A stretch of 12,433 nucleotides of DNA from Candidatus Thorarchaeota archaeon MP11T_1 (GTDB taxonomy: Archaea; Asgardarchaeota; Thorarchaeia; Thorarchaeales; Thorarchaeaceae), in NCBI GenBank assembly GCA_002825515.1, contig PJET01000057.1:1-12433 (forward strand), read 5' to 3'. Shown here piece after piece: positions 5,723-12,433 of the stretch (the stretch's first letter is position 1; each line of letters begins with the position of its first letter). The notes beneath the pieces are model-generated. The model was not told where the DNA came from and did not search any database. It worked only from the letters and a program-made list of their open reading frames with translations. The position numbers and the translations under genes were made by a program.

Positions 5723-6987
5723 TGGCAAAGACCATTGTTGTGGTTGGTGCTGGAATCGCTGGTGTTCAAGTTGCTCAACAGCTATCTGATCTTGGGATGA
5801 TAGTGCATCTTGTTGAAAAGGAAGCGACCGTTGGAGGTCTTTCAACTCACCTTGGCAAGGTCTTCCCTACAGATGACTGTGCGCTTTGTCTTGATGTGTG
5901 TGAGGAGTTATACGATGGCAAACATCGCCGTTGTCAATACAGAACGTTGCTCGGAACACAGAAGGGATTGACCCTTCATACTTTGACAGATGTAAAATCC
6001 ATCAAGAAGAATGGAATGAAGTTCTCTGTGTCGTTGTGGTCTCAACCAAGACTAGTTTCACCTGACCGCTGTGTTGTGTGTTTAGAATGCATCAATGTAT
6101 GCGATGTTGAAGTTCTTGATGAGATGAATCTTGGAAGACGTAGTCGGAAAGCAATCTACAGACCTGTTCCGCAGGCCATTCCTCTTATTCCTGTGATTGA
6201 TATCGAGTCTTGTACGAAATGCGGGAAATGCATAGATGTCTGTGGAGTTAATGCTATCAATCTCGAACAGAAACCAACAAGCCGCTCTATAACTGCTGAC
6301 GCTGTTGTTATTGCGACTGGCATTGAAGAACGAAACCCAAGTGATTTGTCGGGGTATGAGTATGGTCAGTATCAAGATGTACTGACTCAACGTGAGCTTG
6401 CACGTCTTCTAGACTCCACCGGTCCCACCAATGGCGCAGTTCTCACAGCATCAGGGAAATCTGTGAACTCCGTTACAATGATACTCTGTGCTGGGAGTAG
6501 GGATTTGAATGCTGTCGAATACTGCTCACAGGCTTGTTGTACATATAGCCTCAAACACGCAATTATGCTGAAAAACTCTGGAGTTAACGTTACACTTTGC
6601 TATATGGATCTGCGAGTTCCTTTGCACAGTCAACACTATCTCACTCTTGCGAGAGAGCTCGGTGTTAAGTTTGTTCGCGGTAAGCCTGACCAAGTGACGA
6701 TTCGAGGTGATTCACTACTAACCATTGTAGAAGATACAGAGTCAAAGAAACGATTAGAGGTTGAGTCAGACCTTGTTGTTTTAGCCTCATCACTTATAGC
6801 TCTTGCATCTGAAAGAGAAGAGTTCGCTTCGCTTCTCGATAAGCATGGATTCATCTCTCATCAAGACCCTAGAGAAAGAATCTATGCCTGCGGCACATCC
6901 ACTGGACCCACTGACATTCCTACCAGTGTAGCTGAGGCAAACTCTGTGGCATTGCGTGTATACCTAGACTTGGAGGGAGGCGCTTAG
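5722..6987 (+). CDS. Short HdrA-like (QmoA-like) flavoprotein with inserted ferredoxin
   Basis: HdrA-family FAD protein of 421 residues, shorter than canonical HdrA (about 650-680). The Rossmann FAD motif GAGIAG is at 9-14, followed by GG and FPTDDCALC (C53, C56, plus C60). The inserted ferredoxin has C117/C120/C123/C127 and C164/C167/C170/C174. CAGSRD (C256) with C268 and C272/C273 matches the Cys-rich motif that binds the N-domain cluster in HdrA. Missing are the N-terminal domain and the C-terminal ferredoxin, a layout like QmoA of sulfate reducers. The ATG at 5722 is preferred over a GTG at 5719; AGGAG lies about 10 bases upstream. The next gene lies in the same frame after one TAG and carries the missing parts, so the two probably work as a pair. 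Not a broken gene: it has its own start, stop and ribosome binding site. Confidence 0.88.
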   Translation: MAKTIVVVGAGIAGVQVAQQLSDLGMIVHLVEKEATVGGLSTHLGKVFPTDDCALCLDVCEELYDGKHRRCQYRTLLGTQKGLTLHTLTDVKSIKKNGMKFSVSLWSQPRLVSPDRCVVCLECINVCDVEVLDEMNLGRRSRKAIYRPVPQAIPLIPVIDIESCTKCGKCIDVCGVNAINLEQKPTSRSITADAVVIATGIEERNPSDLSGYEYGQYQDVLTQRELARLLDSTGPTNGAVLTASGKSVNSVTMILCAGSRDLNAVEYCSQACCTYSLKHAIMLKNSGVNVTLCYMDLRVPLHSQHYLTLARELGVKFVRGKPDQVTIRGDSLLTIVEDTESKKRLEVESDLVVLASSLIALASEREEFASLLDKHGFISHQDPRERIYACGTSTGPTDIPTSVAEANSVALRVYLDLEGGA

Positions 6988-8952
6988 ATGAAGAAGCTGT
7001 TTCTCTGTACCTGTAATAATACACTCAACAAGATTGTAGACTTTTCTAGGGTCGAGAAGGAAGTCGCCAAAGCATTCGATATGATTGAAACCGTAGATAG
7101 TTTATGTCTGGAAGATGGGCTCACCAAGATTAAACAGAGTGTTTCAAACAATGATCAAGTAGCAATTGGAGCATGTAGTTCTCAAATCATTGGCATCCCA
7201 GTGAAGCAGAAACTGAAGATTGATCTCATTTCCTTTGTCCCTCTCAGAGAACATGTTGCTTGGGTTCACCCTGAGGATAGCAAGTTTGCAACTAGTAAAG
7301 CGATAGTTCTGTTAACGGATGCCGCATTACAGCTAGACTATATAGAGTCTCCAATTGAGTTCAATGAGAATATGCTTGAACGAGTTTTCATTGTTGGTGG
7401 AGGAATTGCTGGGCGGAAAGCTGCATCCGACCTCCAGAGGCTTGGAGTTGGGGTAACCCTTCTGGAACCCCCAGACCAGAGTGATGAAAAGTACTACGAA
7501 GACTACTTCTTCATGAGTGATAAAGAAACACTCGTTCAAATACTGAAAACACTCCACAAATCACTATCTGGTGTGGAGCGCGCTACAGGGTATGTGCAAG
7601 AGATTGAGGGGCAAATGGGGTCATATGAGATTACTTGGAAAGACTCAGAGGGCAACTTAATCACACAGGACTATGGAGCTATCATAATCGCCACAGGCAC
7701 TCAGCAATACATTCCTAGTATTGCAAAGAAATGTCGTTATGGAAAATCCGAGAGAGTCCTGACCTTACAGAACTTGGTCACTAGGTCAGGAAAGAAAAAC
7801 GCAAAGAAGAACTCCAAAATCTTGGTTGTGACCGACCCTGATGTCGAAATGTCTTCAGCTGAGGGCAGTCATCTCCTGAGAATGACCGATGAGCTAGCCA
7901 GTCAAGGCAATACTGTCTTTGTATCACACTCGGATATCAGGACAGATGATGAGAACCTATATCGCAGAGCACGAGAATCAGGAGTCATCTTTGTGCGTGG
8001 CAATGTGAAACAAGTCAAAGAACAAGATGATGGATTGACCTGCCTAATTGAGAACAAGCTTGAGTCTATCGTGAGAGAGGTCACAGTAGACACTATCGCA
8101 ATCAATGAGATTGTCGGTCCAATCAGTGACACAGCTCGGCTCGCTGCAGCTTTGGGTGTAGAATGTGATCATAAAGGCTTCATTAAAACTAGATACAGTA
8201 AGATGAAACCTGTACAGACCTCTCGAAGAGGTATTTTCATTGCTGGAGGTGCAAAGTCAGTAATGGACCTCTCTCACGCTCTGGTTTCAGCTCAGAATGC
8301 AGTCTTGGAGGCATTCAAAGTAGTCAGGTCGCCTTTGAAACGTTCCGGGTGGACACCACTCATTAATGACGAGAGATGTGATGTGTGTAAGGCATGTATA
8401 ACAGCCTGTCCAAATGATGCCTTGCGATTGATTGAGGATAAGGTAATACACATACCAGTCCACTGTGAGTTTTGCGGCATATGCGCGTCTGCCTGTCCAA
8501 CTCGAGCCATAGAGTTTCAGTCTCACAGCAAGGAGAGTTGGTTTTCTAGACTCGAGGCAATAGCGAAAACTCACAGTCGCCTTACGAGGAATAAACCATT
8601 CACACTTGTTTATGCTTGTAATGAATGTGCAAATGCCTCCATTGACCAAGCTGGTTTTACTGGCAAGAGCTATGCTTCAGGAACATATGTAATCCAAGTT
8701 CCATGTGCTGGGATGGTTTCGCCAATTGAGATTCTGAAAGGTCTAGTCGTGGGCGCTGAAAGAGTTGTTGTAGCACATTGCCCACCTGGTGGCTGTCATC
8801 ACCAGACTGGCGATCATCTCTCAGAACTGGTGGTCCAACTCACTAGGGAGATGCTGCGTGAGATTGGGCAAGACCCAGACAGGGTGAGAGCCACGTATAT
8901 GATGGCAGCAACGCCTGAGAAGATGCAGAAGGAGGTGGGGTTGCATGGATAA
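6988..8952 (+). CDS. HdrA-MvhD fusion (QmoB-like)
   Basis: A 654-residue fusion. Residues 1-120 match the HdrA N-terminal domain (LCTCNN, IGACSSQ, LREHVAWVHPED). A FAD domain follows with GGGIAG at 137-142. A ferredoxin holds C464/C467/C470/C474 and C493/C496/C499/C503. The end is an MvhD/FlpD domain (C544/C547, C573, C598/C603), which in methanogens binds [2Fe-2S] and passes electrons to HdrA. The FAD domain is stripped down: it lacks the inserted ferredoxin, the FPTxDCxxC segment, and the CAGSRD/CC cysteine motif, replaced near residue 280 by VVTDPDVEMSS. It complements the preceding short HdrA, giving a QmoA/QmoB-like pair. Start: GGAGGGAGG at 6972-6980 with a 7-base gap. Whether it still binds FAD or could bifurcate cannot be told from sequence alone. 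Confidence 0.9.
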   Translation: MKKLFLCTCNNTLNKIVDFSRVEKEVAKAFDMIETVDSLCLEDGLTKIKQSVSNNDQVAIGACSSQIIGIPVKQKLKIDLISFVPLREHVAWVHPEDSKFATSKAIVLLTDAALQLDYIESPIEFNENMLERVFIVGGGIAGRKAASDLQRLGVGVTLLEPPDQSDEKYYEDYFFMSDKETLVQILKTLHKSLSGVERATGYVQEIEGQMGSYEITWKDSEGNLITQDYGAIIIATGTQQYIPSIAKKCRYGKSERVLTLQNLVTRSGKKNAKKNSKILVVTDPDVEMSSAEGSHLLRMTDELASQGNTVFVSHSDIRTDDENLYRRARESGVIFVRGNVKQVKEQDDGLTCLIENKLESIVREVTVDTIAINEIVGPISDTARLAAALGVECDHKGFIKTRYSKMKPVQTSRRGIFIAGGAKSVMDLSHALVSAQNAVLEAFKVVRSPLKRSGWTPLINDERCDVCKACITACPNDALRLIEDKVIHIPVHCEFCGICASACPTRAIEFQSHSKESWFSRLEAIAKTHSRLTRNKPFTLVYACNECANASIDQAGFTGKSYASGTYVIQVPCAGMVSPIEILKGLVVGAERVVVAHCPPGGCHHQTGDHLSELVVQLTREMLREIGQDPDRVRATYMMAATPEKMQKEVGLHG

Positions 8953-9859
8953 GCGAGAACGGCTCATTCAGAAGATACGAAATATTGCAGTGAAGACGCC
9001 CACTCGAATCTTGGAAGTTCCGGAAAAGGTTGAGGGATTTGGCACGATCATCTATATTCCGCCCTCATGTAGTGCTTGTAAGAAGTGCATTGAAGCATGT
9101 GAAGTTGAGGCTCTCGAGCTGGAATCTTCACTTAGACTTCCAGAGTATCTTAATGCAGTGATACCTGAAGAAGGCTTTAGGTCAAAGAATCGTGAGTCAT
9201 TGGTTTCATTGTTGCAAGTACTGAAACAGAATGACGAGGTTCAGACCATCTCTGTTCCTGCAGGACTTCCTGGTTATGGTTCCATTTCTTGGTCAGCTCA
9301 GAAGTGTATTGCCTGTAACAAGTGCGTTGAAGCCTGCAAAGAAGACTGTCTCTCACTGCAGAAGACATATGATCTAGTGAGCGTCATTGGCGAAGTAGAA
9401 CCACCACCAGTCGTAGAGATTCCTGATTGGGAGCCATTCATAATCTGCTTTGTGTGTTGGGAGTGCTCTCATGCAGCAGCTGACTTGGCAGGACTGATGC
9501 ATCTACACTATCCCACCAATATACGAACAGTAAGAGTGCCTTGTAGTGGCGCAGTGGAACCCATTCAGATAATGACTGCATTGGAGAACGGAGTCGACGG
9601 GGTTCTAGTGACTGGATGCCTTCTCTCAGAATGTCACTATGGTGGTGATGACCCATTAGCTGGGAACTTCATGCAGGCGGACTTCGTGAAATTCTGGCAG
9701 AGTGTGTTTGAAGAGATTGGTCTGGCCGGTAGACTGTACATTGATTTCGCCTCAGCGGCCATGGGTATTAAGTTCGCTGAAATAGTGACAGAGTTTGTGG
9801 AGAAAATCAAGAATCTGGGACCCAGCCCTGTGAGGGGGAAACTGGAGGTGCAATCCTAA
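8945..9859 (+). CDS. Ferredoxin-MvhD fusion protein
   Basis: A 304-residue protein joining two separated [4Fe-4S] motifs to an MvhD domain. Motifs: C42/C45/C48/C52 and C121/C124/C127/C131, both Cx2Cx2Cx3C but followed by Glu or Lys instead of the usual Pro. About 70 residues separate them, so this is not a compact bacterial ferredoxin; it more resembles the inserted ferredoxin of HdrA. The MvhD part has C168/C171/C174, PCSG (C200), GVDGVLVTGC (C225) and C230, as in [2Fe-2S]-binding MvhD/FlpD. Its likely job is to carry electrons from an unidentified dehydrogenase or hydrogenase to HdrA, whose gene follows in the same frame after a single TAA. The ATG overlaps the preceding stop by 8 bases, with GGAGGTG at 8931-8937. 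No enzymatic domain is present. Confidence 0.88.
   Translation: MDKRERLIQKIRNIAVKTPTRILEVPEKVEGFGTIIYIPPSCSACKKCIEACEVEALELESSLRLPEYLNAVIPEEGFRSKNRESLVSLLQVLKQNDEVQTISVPAGLPGYGSISWSAQKCIACNKCVEACKEDCLSLQKTYDLVSVIGEVEPPPVVEIPDWEPFIICFVCWECSHAAADLAGLMHLHYPTNIRTVRVPCSGAVEPIQIMTALENGVDGVLVTGCLLSECHYGGDDPLAGNFMQADFVKFWQSVFEEIGLAGRLYIDFASAAMGIKFAEIVTEFVEKIKNLGPSPVRGKLEVQS
9844..9850 (+). promoter_or_regulatory. GGAGGTG site that supports a TTG start for hdrA
   Basis: Perfect Shine-Dalgarno sequence 9 bases before the TTG at 9860. It is the main reason to accept TTG, which follows the upstream stop codon with no gap and gives the expected HdrA N-terminus. Confidence 0.65.
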
Positions 9860-11893
9860 TTGACAAAAAAGAAGGAAACAGAAGATCGTATTGGAGTCTT
9901 CATCTGTAGCTGCGGAACCAACATTGGTGGTGTAATCAATGTCAGGAAGCTTGCCCGGGAGTTTAAGGAATATCCAGGTGTTGTGTTCACCACATCCAAT
10001 ATGTTCACCTGCTCAAAAGATGGACAGGACACAATAGCCAAGCAAGTCAAAGAACATAATCTCACGGGTGTTGTTATTGGCGCTTGCACGCCAAAGCTCC
10101 ATGAACAGTTATTCAGAGAGATTCTTGAAGAGAATGGTCTCAATCCCTTCCGTTTAGCCCAGGCAAACCTTCGAGAACATGACACGTGGATTCATGGAGA
10201 CAACCCAGAAGAGGCATACAAAGTTGCCTACGACCTTGTCGTGGCCGCCATCGAACGGGCAAAGAAGCTGGAAGACATTGGATTTGAGGAATATCCGGTG
10301 GAAATGAGTGTTCTCGTGATAGGTGCTGGTATAGCTGGAATACAGTCTGCGCTTGACCTTGCTGACAAGGACATCAAGGTATACCTTGTAGAGAAGTACA
10401 CGTCAATCGGAGGCTATATGGCCCGTCTGGAAAAGACCTTCCCTACACTTGACTGTTCGATGTGTATTCTATCTCCCAAACTGTCTGCAGTTGAACGTCA
10501 CAAGAATATTGAGCTGCTCAGCTACTCTGAGGTCATTGAGGTTGAACGGGACTATGGTAACTTCAGGGTACGCATCAAGAAATACCCTAGATATGTTGAC
10601 ATAGAGAAATGTATCAACTGCGGGGCCTGTCAGAGAAACTGTCCTGCCACAGGCCCTGACGAGTGGAATCTCGGACTTGACGAGAGAAAGGCGGTTTACA
10701 AACCTTTTCCGCAAGCTGTCCCTGGAGTATTCTTCCTTGACAGAGAATCGTGCACTCATTGGACGAATGGATGCACTATCTGTTCCGAGAAATGTCCCAG
10801 TGATGCCATCTCATATAATGTTGAAGAGGAAGAGATAGAGCTCACTGTTGGTGCAATCGTTGCTGCAACAGGATTCAAAGAGATGGACATCAAGGAACTG
10901 CCCGAATACGGAGGGGGCAAATTCGACCGTGTGGTAACTGCAGGTCAGTATGGTCGTTTGCTAAGTCTGGTGGGACCAACTGAAGGCAAGGTACTCATGC
11001 CTCCGAAGTTTGAGCAGCTTCCTAAACGTATAGCGTATATCAACTGTGCAGGTTCAAGGGATGAGAAATGCCGTCCTTGGTGCTGTAACTTTGGATGTAT
11101 GTACACATTAAGGCATGCAGAGATGACGCAGAGACTTTATCCTGATGACATTGAACAGTGGATCATCTATCATGAGCTTAGGGCTGGCGGCAAAGAGTAC
11201 GAGCAGTTCTATAGAAGAGTGCGTGAGAGTGGAGTACGGTTCGTACGAGGATTCCCAAGTGATATGACTGAAGAAAAGGATGGAAGTATCTCATTCACAG
11301 TCTTTGATCAAGGGACTGGTAGTCTACTGCGTCTGAACTTTGACCTGGTGGTTCTGACCATGGCTATAGACCCATCGCCGGGAGCAGCTCATCTTGCTCA
11401 CATGATTGGTGTGGATCGAAGTGAAGGTGGCTTCATGAAGGAGCTCCATCCTAAACTCGAACCGGTGAACACAAAATCAAGAGGTGTGTTCATCGCAGGA
11501 GCCTGTCAAAGCCCGAAGGACATTCCCGCTAGCGTCGCTGACGGAAAAGCTGCGGCAAGTGCAGCTGCATCTCATGTGCTCAAGGGCAAGGTCCGAGTGC
11601 AGATGGACAAGGCTGTTGTTGACGAATCTCTTTGTATTGGATGTGGTCTCTGCGAGAAGGTCTGTCCATTCGCTGCAATATCCATGACTATCAAGGATGA
11701 CGCAAAAGAACTGGCTGAAATCAGTTCAATTCTCTGTACAGGCTGTGGAAAGTGTCAGGTTGTGTGTCCAACTGGAGCCATCTCACGAAGGCATTTCACA
11801 ACCGAACAGATAGAGGCTGAAATACTCGGTCTCATTTCAGCTCACAAAGAACGTGAGCAGGCAGAGAAGTCTTCTGGAGGCGCATCAACATGA
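9860..11893 (+). CDS. hdrA: HdrA, full-length electron-bifurcating flavoprotein subunit
   Basis: Canonical HdrA of 677 residues from a TTG start. In order: N-terminal domain with ICSCG (C16, C18), IGACTPK and NLREHDTWIH; FAD motif GAGIAG at 155-160; FPTLDCSMC (C199, C202); inserted ferredoxin with C251/C254/C257/C261 and C298/C305/C308/C312; the N-domain cluster motif C396, C404, C408/C409, C413; and a C-terminal ferredoxin with C592/C595/C598/C602 and C626/C629/C632/C636. All parts of methanogen HdrA are present, so FAD-based bifurcation between a high-potential acceptor through HdrBC and a low-potential ferredoxin is plausible. It sits between a ferredoxin-MvhD gene and a second hdrC, forming its own module. 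Its stop overlaps the next start as ATGA. The family call is very secure; the donor and acceptors are unknown. Confidence 0.95.
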   Translation: MTKKKETEDRIGVFICSCGTNIGGVINVRKLAREFKEYPGVVFTTSNMFTCSKDGQDTIAKQVKEHNLTGVVIGACTPKLHEQLFREILEENGLNPFRLAQANLREHDTWIHGDNPEEAYKVAYDLVVAAIERAKKLEDIGFEEYPVEMSVLVIGAGIAGIQSALDLADKDIKVYLVEKYTSIGGYMARLEKTFPTLDCSMCILSPKLSAVERHKNIELLSYSEVIEVERDYGNFRVRIKKYPRYVDIEKCINCGACQRNCPATGPDEWNLGLDERKAVYKPFPQAVPGVFFLDRESCTHWTNGCTICSEKCPSDAISYNVEEEEIELTVGAIVAATGFKEMDIKELPEYGGGKFDRVVTAGQYGRLLSLVGPTEGKVLMPPKFEQLPKRIAYINCAGSRDEKCRPWCCNFGCMYTLRHAEMTQRLYPDDIEQWIIYHELRAGGKEYEQFYRRVRESGVRFVRGFPSDMTEEKDGSISFTVFDQGTGSLLRLNFDLVVLTMAIDPSPGAAHLAHMIGVDRSEGGFMKELHPKLEPVNTKSRGVFIAGACQSPKDIPASVADGKAAASAAASHVLKGKVRVQMDKAVVDESLCIGCGLCEKVCPFAAISMTIKDDAKELAEISSILCTGCGKCQVVCPTGAISRRHFTTEQIEAEILGLISAHKEREQAEKSSGGAST

Positions 11894-12432
11894 CCGTAAC
11901 TCGAAACAAGCTAGAACCTCTGGAAGTTCTTATCGACCCAATTGACATGTCGAAGCTTGACCCGGGTTTTAGAAGAGAGATACAGAGCATGCCAAATGCT
12001 GAAGATCTATCTGCATGTTTTGCCTGCTCAACCTGCACAGCCGCATGTCCAGTAGCAAATGTTTGGGATATCAAACCACATCAGCTGATTCGGATGATTC
12101 TCCTTGGGATGCGCGAAAAGGTGCTCTCCTCGAAGGAGATCTGGCTCTGTTTGACATGCTTTGAGTGTCAGGAACGATGTCCTCAACTTGTGCGCGTTAC
12201 AGACATCTTCTTTGACTGCAAGAACCTCGCAGCTGAAGTGGGATCCGTTCCAAGTAGTATTATCGCACTTGGAAGAGAGCTCATCGAAAAGGGTCAGCTC
12301 TACACTGTCACTGCTGATTGGGAGCGGGAGGACATGAACCTCGAACCAGAGGTGCCAGGTCTCTCAACTGAACCTGTGAAAAAGATTCTTAGTGAAACAC
12401 GCACAGGAAGACTTGTCAGGGAGGGGAAGTGA
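11890..12432 (+). CDS. hdrC: HdrC-like iron-sulfur subunit (second copy)
   Basis: A second HdrC of 180 residues with a longer N-terminal arm. Two Cx2Cx2Cx3CP motifs: C43/C46/C49/C53 (CFACSTCTAACP) and C87/C90/C93/C97 (CLTCFECQERCP), with the linker KPHQLIRMILLG between them. It aligns in layout with the first HdrC in this operon but differs clearly in sequence, so it is a diverged paralogue rather than a recent duplicate. The ATG overlaps the hdrA stop (ATGA), with GGAGG at 11876-11880. It would relay electrons from the full-length HdrA to an HdrB. The gene is complete and ends one base before the window edge. A GGGAGGGG at 12419-12426 looks like a ribosome binding site for a further gene, probably a second hdrB, which is outside the window and so only predicted. 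Confidence 0.93.
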   Translation: MTVTRNKLEPLEVLIDPIDMSKLDPGFRREIQSMPNAEDLSACFACSTCTAACPVANVWDIKPHQLIRMILLGMREKVLSSKEIWLCLTCFECQERCPQLVRVTDIFFDCKNLAAEVGSVPSSIIALGRELIEKGQLYTVTADWEREDMNLEPEVPGLSTEPVKKILSETRTGRLVREGK

Positions 12433-12433
12433 C

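Noticed and set aside
5719..6987. Short HdrA as a truncated pseudogene or a frameshifted part of the next gene
   Set aside because: It has its own start, stop and complete FAD and ferredoxin motifs, and the next gene carries a separate FAD domain, so the two are not halves of one broken HdrA.
6985..6987. TAG read as pyrrolysine or another recoded residue
   Set aside because: TAG also ends rps19 and the small membrane protein as a normal stop, and a strong ribosome binding site precedes the following ATG.
8287..8649. Antisense 120-residue open frame across the HdrA-MvhD gene
   Set aside because: It lies opposite the conserved ferredoxin and MvhD region and has no family features; it is a shadow of the real gene. 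The same applies to other antisense frames, such as that at 1634-1996.
4300..12432. Evidence for methanogenesis from hdr genes
   Set aside because: Hdr homologues occur in many non-methanogens, and no methyl-coenzyme M reductase or other methanogenesis gene is present in the window.

Overview
The window looks like a piece of an archaeal chromosome, most likely from an Asgard archaeon (Thorarchaeia-like). The domain is supported by an archaeal-type ribosomal protein uS19, GGAGGTG/GGTGA ribosome binding sites, TATA-like promoters and a dense heterodisulfide reductase (Hdr) gene cluster. The Asgard assignment is an inference: it rests on overall gene style and on a small two-helix protein resembling eukaryotic DPM2. 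No RNA genes, CRISPR arrays, insertion sequences or prophage genes are seen.

Left part (1-4066). The window opens inside a membrane-bound proton pyrophosphatase gene (+), missing its 5' part, followed by a small two-helix membrane protein gene (+). Four minus-strand genes follow, each apparently with its own promoter: a fused GNAT acetyltransferase/OB-fold protein, uS19 standing alone outside any ribosomal operon, a TPR protein, and the DPM2-like membrane protein. The last has no ATG, GTG or TTG in front of its first membrane helix and seems to need a non-standard start codon.

A divergent intergenic region (about 4049-4299) holds promoters in both directions. It includes a 9-base direct repeat with an 11-bp period just upstream of the right-hand operon.

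Right part (4300-12433). One tight plus-strand operon of seven genes runs off the window: hdrC, hdrB, a short HdrA, an HdrA-MvhD fusion, a ferredoxin-MvhD fusion, a full-length HdrA and a second hdrC. Neighbouring genes overlap by 1-8 bases or abut, and most have strong Shine-Dalgarno sites inside the preceding gene. The operon reads as two Hdr modules side by side. In the first, HdrA functions are divided between two proteins: the short one keeps FAD and the inserted ferredoxin, while the long one keeps the N-terminal domain, the C-terminal ferredoxin and MvhD but has lost the inserted ferredoxin and a cluster-binding Cys motif. This layout resembles QmoA/QmoB of sulfate reducers. The second module has a canonical HdrA with an MvhD-bearing ferredoxin partner and an HdrC; its HdrB would be expected just beyond the right edge.

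The cluster most plausibly encodes a cytoplasmic flavin-based electron-bifurcating or confurcating complex, with MvhD domains as electron entry points. No hydrogenase, formate dehydrogenase or F420 subunit lies in the window, so the electron donor and the disulfide (or other) substrate cannot be read from here.
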